Positions 45,763-53,117 of a DNA stretch of 64,000 bases are shown piece after piece. The translations under genes and the position numbers were made by a program. Origin of the DNA: Mogibacterium sp. (GTDB lineage Bacteria > Bacillota > Clostridia > Peptostreptococcales > Anaerovoracaceae); the NCBI GenBank assembly GCA_017434025.1, contig JAFRGC010000042.1, positions 31,469-95,468 of the forward strand, read 5' to 3'. The first letter of the stretch is position 1; the number at the start of each line of letters is the position of its first letter. A model generated the notes under the pieces. It was not told the origin of the DNA. It made no database searches and was given only the letters and a program-made list of their open reading frames with translations.

Positions 45763-45987
45763 ATAGTTACGGATTGAGAAAGCTTTAAAACCGTAACTAT
45801 AAACAGACCGCAGAAAGCCCGGGATATAGTTACGGATTGAGAAAGAAATAAGACCGTAACTATAAACAGACCGCGAAAGCCCGGGATATAGTTACGGATT
45901 GAGAAAGAAATAAGACCGTAACTATAAACAGACCGAACAAGCCCGAAATATAGTTACCGAATGAAAAAGAATTAAAACGGTAACTAT
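45763..45987. repeat. Four tandem 62-63 bp hairpin repeats
   Basis: Each unit has ATAGTTACGG and CCGTAACTAT arms 18 nt apart: 45763/45791, 45826/45854, 45888/45916. The fourth (45950/45978) has ATAGTTACCG with CGGTAACTAT, so both arms changed together and still pair. Between hairpins, ACAGACCG and AAGCCCG stretches are shared. It may be a structured RNA, a protein-binding array or a mobile repeat family. Confidence 0.8.
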
Positions 45988-46200
45988 CTGAGTCCTGCTG
46001 TGAATTCGGATCCTGCTTGGGGATGCCTGAATCTTTGTTGTGCGACTGTGCTTACAAGTTGTTGCTGGAATTAATTGACCTATTATCGTATAGTTAGCTT
46101 GTGGGCAAACTGCCCGGCTGAGATTGCTGGCATTAATACTTACATGAGTAATACCTGTCTGTATAAAGCCTGCATGACGTCTGCATGAGAGGGGAAGGCT

Positions 46201-47670
46201 ATGCCATTTGAAATAATCAGGAACGATATCACCAAAGTCAAGGCCGATGCCATTGTGAATACGGCGAATCCGTATGTTGCGATCGGCGAAGGTACTGACC
46301 GTGCAATATATGAGGCTGCCGGAGCTGAACAGCTGCTTGCTGAAAGGGCGAAGATCGGAGCGATGAGGCCGGGACAGGCGGCGGTAACGCCGGCTTTTGC
46401 GCTGGATGCGAAATATATTATCCATACTGTCGGCCCGGCATGGCAGGGAGGGACCCATGGAGAGAAGGAGACTGTTGCTGAGTGTTACCGGAACAGCCTC
46501 AGGCTTGCCGAAGAGCTGAAGTGTGAGTCGGTCGCATTCCCGCTGATCTCTTCCGGAACATATGGCTTCCCTAAGGATGAAGCCCTCAGGATCGCGGTCA
46601 GCGAGATCAGTTCGTTCCTGTTCAGCCACGACATGGATGTGTATCTCGTGGTTTACGACAAAGAATCGTTCGTAGTCTCGGGCAAAGCTTTCTCCGACAT
46701 CCGCTCATTCATCGAAGACCGCGACGTGAAATTGCCGCTGGCACAGGAGAGACGTTCCAGGCAGATGCCGGATTCAAATGATTACCGGGAGTACAGATCC
46801 GCAGCTCCGAGCGATGGATGGGTATATAAATCCGCGACTCCGAGTGCTGACAGTGAAGAGTCAACTCAGCGGAAACGTGAGAGCATCGCCAGCAAGCGGA
46901 AGAGATTCTTCGAGAGATTAAGAAGAGGCCGTGCAGAAAGCGCAGAATCTGCGGAACCTGAAAGGCTGGCGCCTCAGCCTGAAGAGATGCTCGAAGAGTC
47001 GCAGAGATGGGAAGCACAGCCAGCGGAGAGGTGTGAACTGCCCGAAGAGCAGACTTACGGCAGCTATAGTTCTTCAATAAGCAAAGACACTCTGTCATTC
47101 GACTCTGATGAGTTGATGTATGATCTTGATCAGGAGGAATTTGCAGAGGAAGCTCCAACGCCTTCGGTGCCGATGGGAGAAACGTTCAAAATCGTTTTGC
47201 CGGACAGCGCTGAGTCAAAGTATGCCGGATCCGAGTATTCAATGCCGGAGATGGAACCGCCGATGCCTCGGTCTGCCGTCAAGCCTTCAGTCAGGTCCGA
47301 GGGCTCCCTCGAGGATCTGCTTAAAAACAAGGAGGAGACCTTCCAGCAGAAACTCTTCAGCATCATCGACAGCAGAGGACTGACCGATCCGGAGGTGTAC
47401 AAGCGGGCTAATATCGACCGCAAGCTATTCTCCAAGATCCGCGGCGACGTGAATTATAATCCGTCCAAAAAGACGGCACTCGCCCTGTCGATCGCTCTCG
47501 GTCTGAATCTCGATGAAACGACAGATCTGCTGCGCAAATCAGGTTTGTCGCTGTCACCGAGCAACAATTTCGACATCATCATCAAATACTGCATCGAACA
47601 CGGATTGTACGACATATATGAGATCAACTGTCTGTTGTTCAAATTCGATCAGCCACTGCTCGGTGCGTAG
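46201..47670 (+). CDS. Macro-domain protein with helical C-terminal domain
   Basis: 489 residues. Residues 1-~170 are a macro domain (NTANP, GEGTDRAIYEAAG, YIIHTVGPAW, FPLISSGTYGFPK), which binds or removes ADP-ribose. Residues ~175-375 are a low-complexity, charged and Ser/Pro/Glu-rich linker. Residues ~380-489 are helical: RGLTDPEVYKRANIDRK and KKTALALSIALGLNLDETTD look like an XRE-type helix-turn-helix, followed by a C-terminal helical end. It may connect ADP-ribose sensing to DNA or protein binding. GAGGGGAAGG lies before the ATG. It could be linked in theme, not position, to the TIR genes at the start of the window. Confidence 0.82.
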   Translation: MPFEIIRNDITKVKADAIVNTANPYVAIGEGTDRAIYEAAGAEQLLAERAKIGAMRPGQAAVTPAFALDAKYIIHTVGPAWQGGTHGEKETVAECYRNSLRLAEELKCESVAFPLISSGTYGFPKDEALRIAVSEISSFLFSHDMDVYLVVYDKESFVVSGKAFSDIRSFIEDRDVKLPLAQERRSRQMPDSNDYREYRSAAPSDGWVYKSATPSADSEESTQRKRESIASKRKRFFERLRRGRAESAESAEPERLAPQPEEMLEESQRWEAQPAERCELPEEQTYGSYSSSISKDTLSFDSDELMYDLDQEEFAEEAPTPSVPMGETFKIVLPDSAESKYAGSEYSMPEMEPPMPRSAVKPSVRSEGSLEDLLKNKEETFQQKLFSIIDSRGLTDPEVYKRANIDRKLFSKIRGDVNYNPSKKTALALSIALGLNLDETTDLLRKSGLSLSPSNNFDIIIKYCIEHGLYDIYEINCLLFKFDQPLLGA

Positions 47671-47727
47671 ATCGGCACATAGTTCGACGTGTAGATAGGT
47701 ACATAGTTCGGCGTATAGGATACATAG
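47667..47727. repeat. Short direct repeat, ~24-bp period
   Basis: GTAGAT-GG-ACATAGTTCG-C occurs at 47667-47688 and 47691-47712, with a degenerate third copy to 47727. It starts in the macro stop codon and ends at the tex start, so it fills the whole gap. Confidence 0.55.
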
Positions 47728-47728
47728 A

Positions 47729-49948
47729 ATGGAAAAGATAATGGCAGCCATATCAGAAGATAACGACAAGAATACAAATACAAATGACAGCAGGATCGCT
47801 GCTGCGATAGCCGAAGAACTGGGAATCAAGCTGTGGCAGGCTGCCGCGGTCATCGACCTGATCGACAGCGGCAGCACCATCCCATTCATAGCCCGGTACC
47901 GCAAAGAGGCAACAGGAGCACTGGATGACGAAACACTCAGAGACTTCGACGAGAGGCTCAGATACCTGAGGAACCTGGCAGACAGGAAACAGACAGTCCT
48001 GGCCTCGATCGAAGAACAGGGCAAGCTGACAGAAGAACTCAGAGCACGCATAGAAGCAGCAGAGACCGCAGCAGTTCTGGAAGATCTGTACCGGCCATAC
48101 AAGCCGAAGCGCAAGACGCGCGCGGACATCGCGCGCGAGAAAGGCCTCGAGGGACTGGCGAAATACCTGCTGGATCCATCCGCGTCCGGAGACCCGGTCA
48201 TGGAGGCAGAGAAATACATATCAGAAGAACACGAAGTCGCCGACGCTGATACCGCTCTCAAACTGGCACAGGATATCATCGCCGGCGACATATCAGACAA
48301 TGCAGACTACCGGGGCTGGATCAGGAACAGGACAACGAAAGCCGGCGAGATCGTATGCTCCCTCGCATCCAAGGGCAAGGAAGCCGTTGCTGCCGGCGAG
48401 AGGACCGTATATGAGAACTACTACGAATACCGCGAACCGGTGAGTCGGATCCCGGGGCACAGAGTCCTCGCTGTCAACCGCGGAGAGAAGGAGAAGATCC
48501 TCTCGGTATCCATAGACGCGCCAGTCGATGACATCCTGGAATATCTGGAGCGCAAGGCTGCCCGCAGAGTCACAGACAGCTGCAGACCGTATGTGCTCGA
48601 TGCCATAGCTGACGGGTACAAGAGGCTCATTGCACCGTCCATCGAGACCGAGATCCGGAACAGCCTCACCGAAACGGCTGAAGAAGGGGCCATCAGGATA
48701 TTCGGCTCCAACCTGGAACAGCTGCTCATGCAGCCGCCGGTCAGAGGCAAGACCGTCCTCGGCTGGGATCCGGCCTTCCGCACAGGATGCAAACTCGCGG
48801 TTTGCGACCCGACAGGCAAGATACTGGACACTGCGGTGATATACCCGACCGCGCCGCAGAACAAAGTCACTGAGGCCGTCAAAGTTCTCCGGAGGCTCTG
48901 CGACAAGTACGGGATCGACATCATCTCCGTAGGCAATGGCACAGCGTCGCGCGAATCCGAGAAGATCATAGCGGATTTTATCAGGGGATACAGCAGGAAG
49001 AAGCTCCAGTACGTGATCGTCAACGAGGCAGGCGCTTCCGTGTATTCCGCAAGCAAACTCGCGACAGAAGAGTATCCGGACCTCGATGTAGGGGAGAGGA
49101 GCTCCGCTTCGATCGCCAGAAGGCTCCAGGATCCGCTCTCGGAGCTTGTCAAGATCGATCCGAAAGCGATCGGAGTGGGCCAGTATCAGCATGATATGAA
49201 CCAGAAACGCCTCGGCGAGGCACTCGGTGCTGTCGTTGAGACGTGCGTGAACAAAGTCGGCGTGGATGTCAATACCGCATCGCCTTCACTGCTCGGCTAT
49301 GTGTCCGGAATCAGCAGACAGATCGCCGATAATATAGTAAAATACAGGGAGGCGAACGGCCGGTTCAACAACAGGAAAGAACTGCTCAAAGTCCCTAAAC
49401 TCGGACCGAAAGCTTTCGAGCAGTGCGCGGGTTTCCTGCGTATCACGGAAGGGACCGAGCCGCTCGACGCAACAGCTGTCCATCCGGAGAGTTACGAAGC
49501 AGCAAGATCGATACTCGCAGCCAGCGGCTACGAAGTAGCAGACATTCTCAGAGGAAATGTGCGCGGGCTGGCCGGTAAGGCAGCACTGGCACGCAAGCTT
49601 GGGATCGGCGAATATACTTTTGCCGATATCGCGGCAGAACTCGAGAAACCGGGCAGAGACCCGAGAGACGAGGCTCCTGCACCGGTGCTGAGGAGCGATG
49701 TCTTGGAGATGTCCGATCTCAGGCCGGACATGGAACTCAAAGGAACGGTAAGGAACATCGTAGATTTTGGCGCATTCGTGGACATCGGAGTCCATCAGGA
49801 CGGGCTGGTACACATATCCGAGCTTTCGGATAGATTTGTAAAGCATCCGCTCGATGTCGTCAAAGTCGGAGATGTCGTCGATGTCCGCGTTCTCTCCGTT
49901 GATGAGAAGCGCGGCAAGATCGCGCTTTCGATGAAGAAACGCAGATAG
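47729..49948 (+). CDS. tex: Tex-family RNA-binding transcription accessory protein
   Basis: 739 residues, usual length. N-terminal helical Tex region (TIPFIARYRKEATGALDDE, LEDLYRPYKPKRKTRA), a YqgF-like RNase H fold (VLGWDPAFRTGCKLAV, ISVGNGTASRESE), helix-hairpin-helix repeats (ASPSLLGYVSGI, LKVPKLGPKAFEQCAGFLRI) and a C-terminal S1 domain (KGTVRNIVDFGAFVDIGVHQ). It binds nucleic acids and affects transcription. The ATG at 47729 has a poor ribosome site; the in-frame ATG at 47741 is an alternative. Confidence 0.95.
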   Translation: MEKIMAAISEDNDKNTNTNDSRIAAAIAEELGIKLWQAAAVIDLIDSGSTIPFIARYRKEATGALDDETLRDFDERLRYLRNLADRKQTVLASIEEQGKLTEELRARIEAAETAAVLEDLYRPYKPKRKTRADIAREKGLEGLAKYLLDPSASGDPVMEAEKYISEEHEVADADTALKLAQDIIAGDISDNADYRGWIRNRTTKAGEIVCSLASKGKEAVAAGERTVYENYYEYREPVSRIPGHRVLAVNRGEKEKILSVSIDAPVDDILEYLERKAARRVTDSCRPYVLDAIADGYKRLIAPSIETEIRNSLTETAEEGAIRIFGSNLEQLLMQPPVRGKTVLGWDPAFRTGCKLAVCDPTGKILDTAVIYPTAPQNKVTEAVKVLRRLCDKYGIDIISVGNGTASRESEKIIADFIRGYSRKKLQYVIVNEAGASVYSASKLATEEYPDLDVGERSSASIARRLQDPLSELVKIDPKAIGVGQYQHDMNQKRLGEALGAVVETCVNKVGVDVNTASPSLLGYVSGISRQIADNIVKYREANGRFNNRKELLKVPKLGPKAFEQCAGFLRITEGTEPLDATAVHPESYEAARSILAASGYEVADILRGNVRGLAGKAALARKLGIGEYTFADIAAELEKPGRDPRDEAPAPVLRSDVLEMSDLRPDMELKGTVRNIVDFGAFVDIGVHQDGLVHISELSDRFVKHPLDVVKVGDVVDVRVLSVDEKRGKIALSMKKRR

Positions 49949-49973
49949 TGACTGATCAGCAAGAGGTAGTGAT

Positions 49974-50918
49974 ATGAAGACCAACAAACTCGGCATCGTA
50001 TTGATCGGAGCGACTTTCGTGGATATCAAGGGATATCCGTTCTCGCAGTACATCCCTGCAGGGCGCAACTCCGGGATCGTGATCGAGGTGCATGGAGGCG
50101 TCAGCCGCAATATCGCAGAAGACATTGCCAATGTTGAGCTGAGGCCTACATTCGTCAGTGTCGTGGACCACAGAGAGATAAGCACCGAGGTCATAGAGAA
50201 ACTCAAGAGACACAAAGTCAATACAGACTATATAAGGCGCACCGATGACGGGCTCGGTACATGGCTCGCTGTTTTCGACCATACAGGAGACGTCGTCGGA
50301 TCGATCTCCAAGAGACCAGACATCAGCGAGATCGAGAACATACTGGATGAACAGGGCGATGAGATCTTCTCCAATGCGGACAGTATTGCGGTGGAATTCG
50401 ACATAGAAGTCCCGATCCTCAAGAGGATCCTGGCGCTTGCGGAGAAGCACGGCAAGAAGGTATACGCACCGGTATCCAACATGTCGATCGCATTCGAGAG
50501 GCGTGACCTGCTCAAGAATATCAGCTGCCTCGTATGCAACAAACAGGAAGCAGGGATCCTCTTCATGGAGGACTTCGATGAAGTCAGCCAGGAAGAACTC
50601 CAGGAGATCCTTCTCAAGAAGATCACCCTTGCCCAGATCCCGGCGATGGTCGTGACCATGGGTGGAGAAGGCGCGGTTTATGCTGAACTCGGAGGCGAAT
50701 GTGGCTTCTGTCCGGCACAGAAAGTGAGCGTCAAAGATACCACCGGCGCCGGCGATGCGTTCTTCGCCGGAGTTGCGATCGGCCTGACTTACGGCAAAAC
50801 CCTCGGCGAGGCATGCCAGATCGGCACGAGACTGTCATCGTCCGTCATAGTGACTGACGAGAGTGTCTGCCCGAGGTTCCTGCCGGCTGAATTCGGTCTG
50901 GACGTTGACAAAGAATAG
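49974..50918 (+). CDS. PfkB-family kinase (sugar or nucleoside)
   Basis: 314 residues. The N-terminal GGVSRNIAEDIA binds substrate and the C-terminal DTTGAGDAFFAG holds the anion hole and the catalytic Asp. The layout is near pseudouridine-kinase or ribokinase-like members; the substrate cannot be set. AAGAGGTAGTG precedes the ATG. It is the first gene of a trio with an MFS transporter 9 bp downstream and a pyridoxal/pyridoxamine kinase. Confidence 0.88.
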   Translation: MKTNKLGIVLIGATFVDIKGYPFSQYIPAGRNSGIVIEVHGGVSRNIAEDIANVELRPTFVSVVDHREISTEVIEKLKRHKVNTDYIRRTDDGLGTWLAVFDHTGDVVGSISKRPDISEIENILDEQGDEIFSNADSIAVEFDIEVPILKRILALAEKHGKKVYAPVSNMSIAFERRDLLKNISCLVCNKQEAGILFMEDFDEVSQEELQEILLKKITLAQIPAMVVTMGGEGAVYAELGGECGFCPAQKVSVKDTTGAGDAFFAGVAIGLTYGKTLGEACQIGTRLSSSVIVTDESVCPRFLPAEFGLDVDKE

Positions 50919-50927
50919 CAATCATAT

Positions 50928-52172
50928 ATGGATCTTATTTCCCAGTACAAAGGCCTCAGGAGAGAAAACTACATACTGGCATTCGGCAGACTGGTGACAA
51001 GCCTTGGCTCGATGGTATGGCCGATGCTGACTCTGATCCTCAGTCAGAAGATGGGGGTAGGGGCCAAAGAGATATCCTGGCTGCTCGCAGCATCAATGAT
51101 ACTCATGGCTCCGGCTGTTTACGTGGGTGGAAAGATCGCTGATCATACGGACAAGAAGATGACCATCATCATTCTTGATCTGATCTCAGTAGTGTGCTAT
51201 ATGACATGCGCGTTCATTCCCATGTCATGGCTCTCTATATTCCTGATGTTCATAGGAGCGCTCGGGCAGAACATGGAGAATCCTGCTTACAGCGCTTTGA
51301 CAGCAGACATCACACTGACTGCCGACCGGGATAAAGCATACGCGGTCCAGTATCTGTGCGCGAATCTGGGACTTGTACTGGCACCGACGCTGGCCGGACT
51401 CTTGTTTGTTCACTATCTATGGGTGGTGTTTCTGCTCAATGGAACATCGATACTCTGCTCGACACTGCTGATCTTCTTCCAGATCAAAGATTATACACCT
51501 GTCTGCGAGACTACCGAGCAGGCAGCATATCAGAAGGAGAGGCATGACGCGTCGATATGGGAGGTGCTGAAAGACAATAAGGTCGTTCTGGCATTCCTCA
51601 TAGTAATGAGCGGATACTATTCCATCTATCAGATGTACACTTATCTCATGCCTCTGGATATGGCAGCCATGCACGGAGATAGCGGCGCGCTGATCTTCGG
51701 ATCAGTGACTAGTATCAACTGCATTGTAGTCGTGCTTTTCACCCCTTTCATAACCAGACTGTTCGGAAGCAGACCTGAACCGGACAGAGTTATAACAGGT
51801 GTGGTACTTATGGTGAGCGGTTTTGCGCTGTTCACACTGTTCAAAGGCCACATTCCGATGTATTATTTCTCGATGATAGTTCTGACCTGGGGAGAGATCT
51901 TCGTTCTGACTGCAGAGAGTGCGTATCTGTCGCGGAGAGTACCATCTACTCACAGAGGTCAGATCAATGGTGTACTGACGGTCATCAGGACCATTATGGT
52001 CAGTACCATCCAGCTGATCGCCGGTGCTGTATATGAAGCACATGGCTCGATGTCCGCCTGGTTGACTGTTCTGGCTGCAGGAGCGGGACTTATCCTGCTT
52101 GCAGTTGTTTCGAGGAACAGAGACCGCAGCGAATACCCGAGACTGTACGAAAAGAACATGGAGGTTCAATAG
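50928..52172 (+). CDS. Major facilitator superfamily transporter
   Basis: 414 residues with about twelve membrane helices. GGKIADHTDKK is the loop 2-3 motif of MFS drug/metabolite transporters (G-x-x-x-D-x-x-x-x-K pattern). The stop abuts the ATG of the next gene directly. Standing between two kinases, it may import the substrate that one of them phosphorylates (a vitamin B6 form or a nucleoside), but an efflux role is equally possible. Confidence 0.88.
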   Translation: MDLISQYKGLRRENYILAFGRLVTSLGSMVWPMLTLILSQKMGVGAKEISWLLAASMILMAPAVYVGGKIADHTDKKMTIIILDLISVVCYMTCAFIPMSWLSIFLMFIGALGQNMENPAYSALTADITLTADRDKAYAVQYLCANLGLVLAPTLAGLLFVHYLWVVFLLNGTSILCSTLLIFFQIKDYTPVCETTEQAAYQKERHDASIWEVLKDNKVVLAFLIVMSGYYSIYQMYTYLMPLDMAAMHGDSGALIFGSVTSINCIVVVLFTPFITRLFGSRPEPDRVITGVVLMVSGFALFTLFKGHIPMYYFSMIVLTWGEIFVLTAESAYLSRRVPSTHRGQINGVLTVIRTIMVSTIQLIAGAVYEAHGSMSAWLTVLAAGAGLILLAVVSRNRDRSEYPRLYEKNMEVQ

Positions 52173-53000
52173 ATGAAAAGAGTTCTGACAATACAGGATA
52201 TATCATGTCTTGGCAAATGTTCGATCACCATCGCACTGCCGGTGATCTCTGCGCTCGGATCGGAGGCTGTCATACTGCCGACAGCGCTGCTCTCGACACA
52301 CACGATGTTCAACGGATTTACCGTTAAGGATCTGTCCGACCAGATCGAACCGATCGTGGCACACTGGAAGCAGGAAGATGTCAGATTCGACTGCATCTAT
52401 ACGGGCTATCTCGGATCGATCGAGCAGATCGATCAGGTCAAAGAGATCTTCCGGACATTCCGCAGAGAGGACACGGTGATATTCGTAGACCCGGTGATGG
52501 CGGACAACGGCAAGCTGTATCCGACATTTGACATGGACTATGTCAGGAAGAATACCGAACTCTGCAGGGAAGCAGACATCATAGTCCCGAACATCACAGA
52601 AGCATGTCTGATGACTGATATGGAGTACCGTGTGGATCACGACGAGAAGTACATCAGAGAACTCATGGACAGGCTGTGTGAGTTCGGCGCTAAGATCACT
52701 GTGCTGACAGGAGTTTGCCTGGAGCCGGGAATGACCGGAGTCATGGGGTATGACCGTGACAAGGACGAATTCTTCCTGTATCAGAACAGGAAGATCGATG
52801 CGACATTCCACGGGACCGGAGATCTGTTCTCGAGCACTTGTGTCGGCGAGATCATGAAGGGCCGGGACTGGCGTGATGCGATGAGGATTGCTGCGGATTA
52901 CACTGCGCATACGATCGAAGTGACGATGAAGGATCCGAAGAAGCCGTGGTATGGCGTTAATTTCGAAGAGACGATCCCGTATCTGGTCAATGCAGAGTGA
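52173..53000 (+). CDS. Pyridoxal/pyridoxamine kinase (PdxY/PdxK-like)
   Basis: 275 residues, typical of the family. VLTIQDISCLGKCSITIALP is the opening strand-helix, followed by LPTALLSTHTMFNGFT, DPVMADNGKLY, and the HGTGDLFSS motif with the catalytic Asp. It would phosphorylate a vitamin B6 vitamer to the 5'-phosphate. It starts directly after the MFS stop, so the trio is one operon. ACATGGAGGTT gives the ribosome site. Confidence 0.9.
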   Translation: MKRVLTIQDISCLGKCSITIALPVISALGSEAVILPTALLSTHTMFNGFTVKDLSDQIEPIVAHWKQEDVRFDCIYTGYLGSIEQIDQVKEIFRTFRREDTVIFVDPVMADNGKLYPTFDMDYVRKNTELCREADIIVPNITEACLMTDMEYRVDHDEKYIRELMDRLCEFGAKITVLTGVCLEPGMTGVMGYDRDKDEFFLYQNRKIDATFHGTGDLFSSTCVGEIMKGRDWRDAMRIAADYTAHTIEVTMKDPKKPWYGVNFEETIPYLVNAE

Positions 53001-53036
53001 TCTGCGGACAGAGCAGGGCTGCTTTTTAAGAAAACA

Positions 53037-53058
53037 ATAGTTAATGGACGTTAACTAT
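53037..53058. promoter_or_regulatory. Inverted-repeat operator candidate before feoAB
   Basis: ATAGTTAA-TGGACG-TTAACTAT is a perfect 8-bp inverted repeat around 6 bp. It overlaps the likely -35. Position and shape suit a DtxR/MntR- or Fur-type metal repressor. Confidence 0.5.
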
Positions 53059-53074
53059 CCCATTCAAATATGAT
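53045..53074 (+). promoter_or_regulatory. Weak promoter candidate for feoAB
   Basis: TGGACG (53045-53050) and TATGAT (53069-53074) with an 18 bp spacer. The -35 lies inside the inverted repeat, so binding there would block polymerase. Confidence 0.45.
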
Positions 53075-53117
53075 ATCATCTGTTAAACGGACAGATGATA
53101 TGATGAAGGATAGTTAT

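Larger units (their letters stand above)
45567..46200. other. 634-bp intergenic region with structured repeats
   Basis: No gene of credible length or codon use lies here. It holds, in order, a REP-like palindrome (45568-45595), a long hairpin (45669-45710), four tandem hairpin units (45763-45987), a short inverted repeat GGGCA/TGCCC near 46103-46117 and a doubled TGCATGA just before the macro gene. I see no good promoter for the macro gene: TTGACC at 46075 lacks a well-spaced -10. Confidence 0.7.

Noticed and set aside
45763-45987. CRISPR array
   Set aside because: The units are 62-63 bp with conserved 'spacers', contain inverted repeats, number only four and have no cas gene nearby.
53070-53117. 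Upstream in-frame starts for feoAB, giving up to 16 more residues
   Set aside because: They overlap the likely promoter and have no ribosome site, whereas the ATG at 53118 has AAGGA at the right distance.
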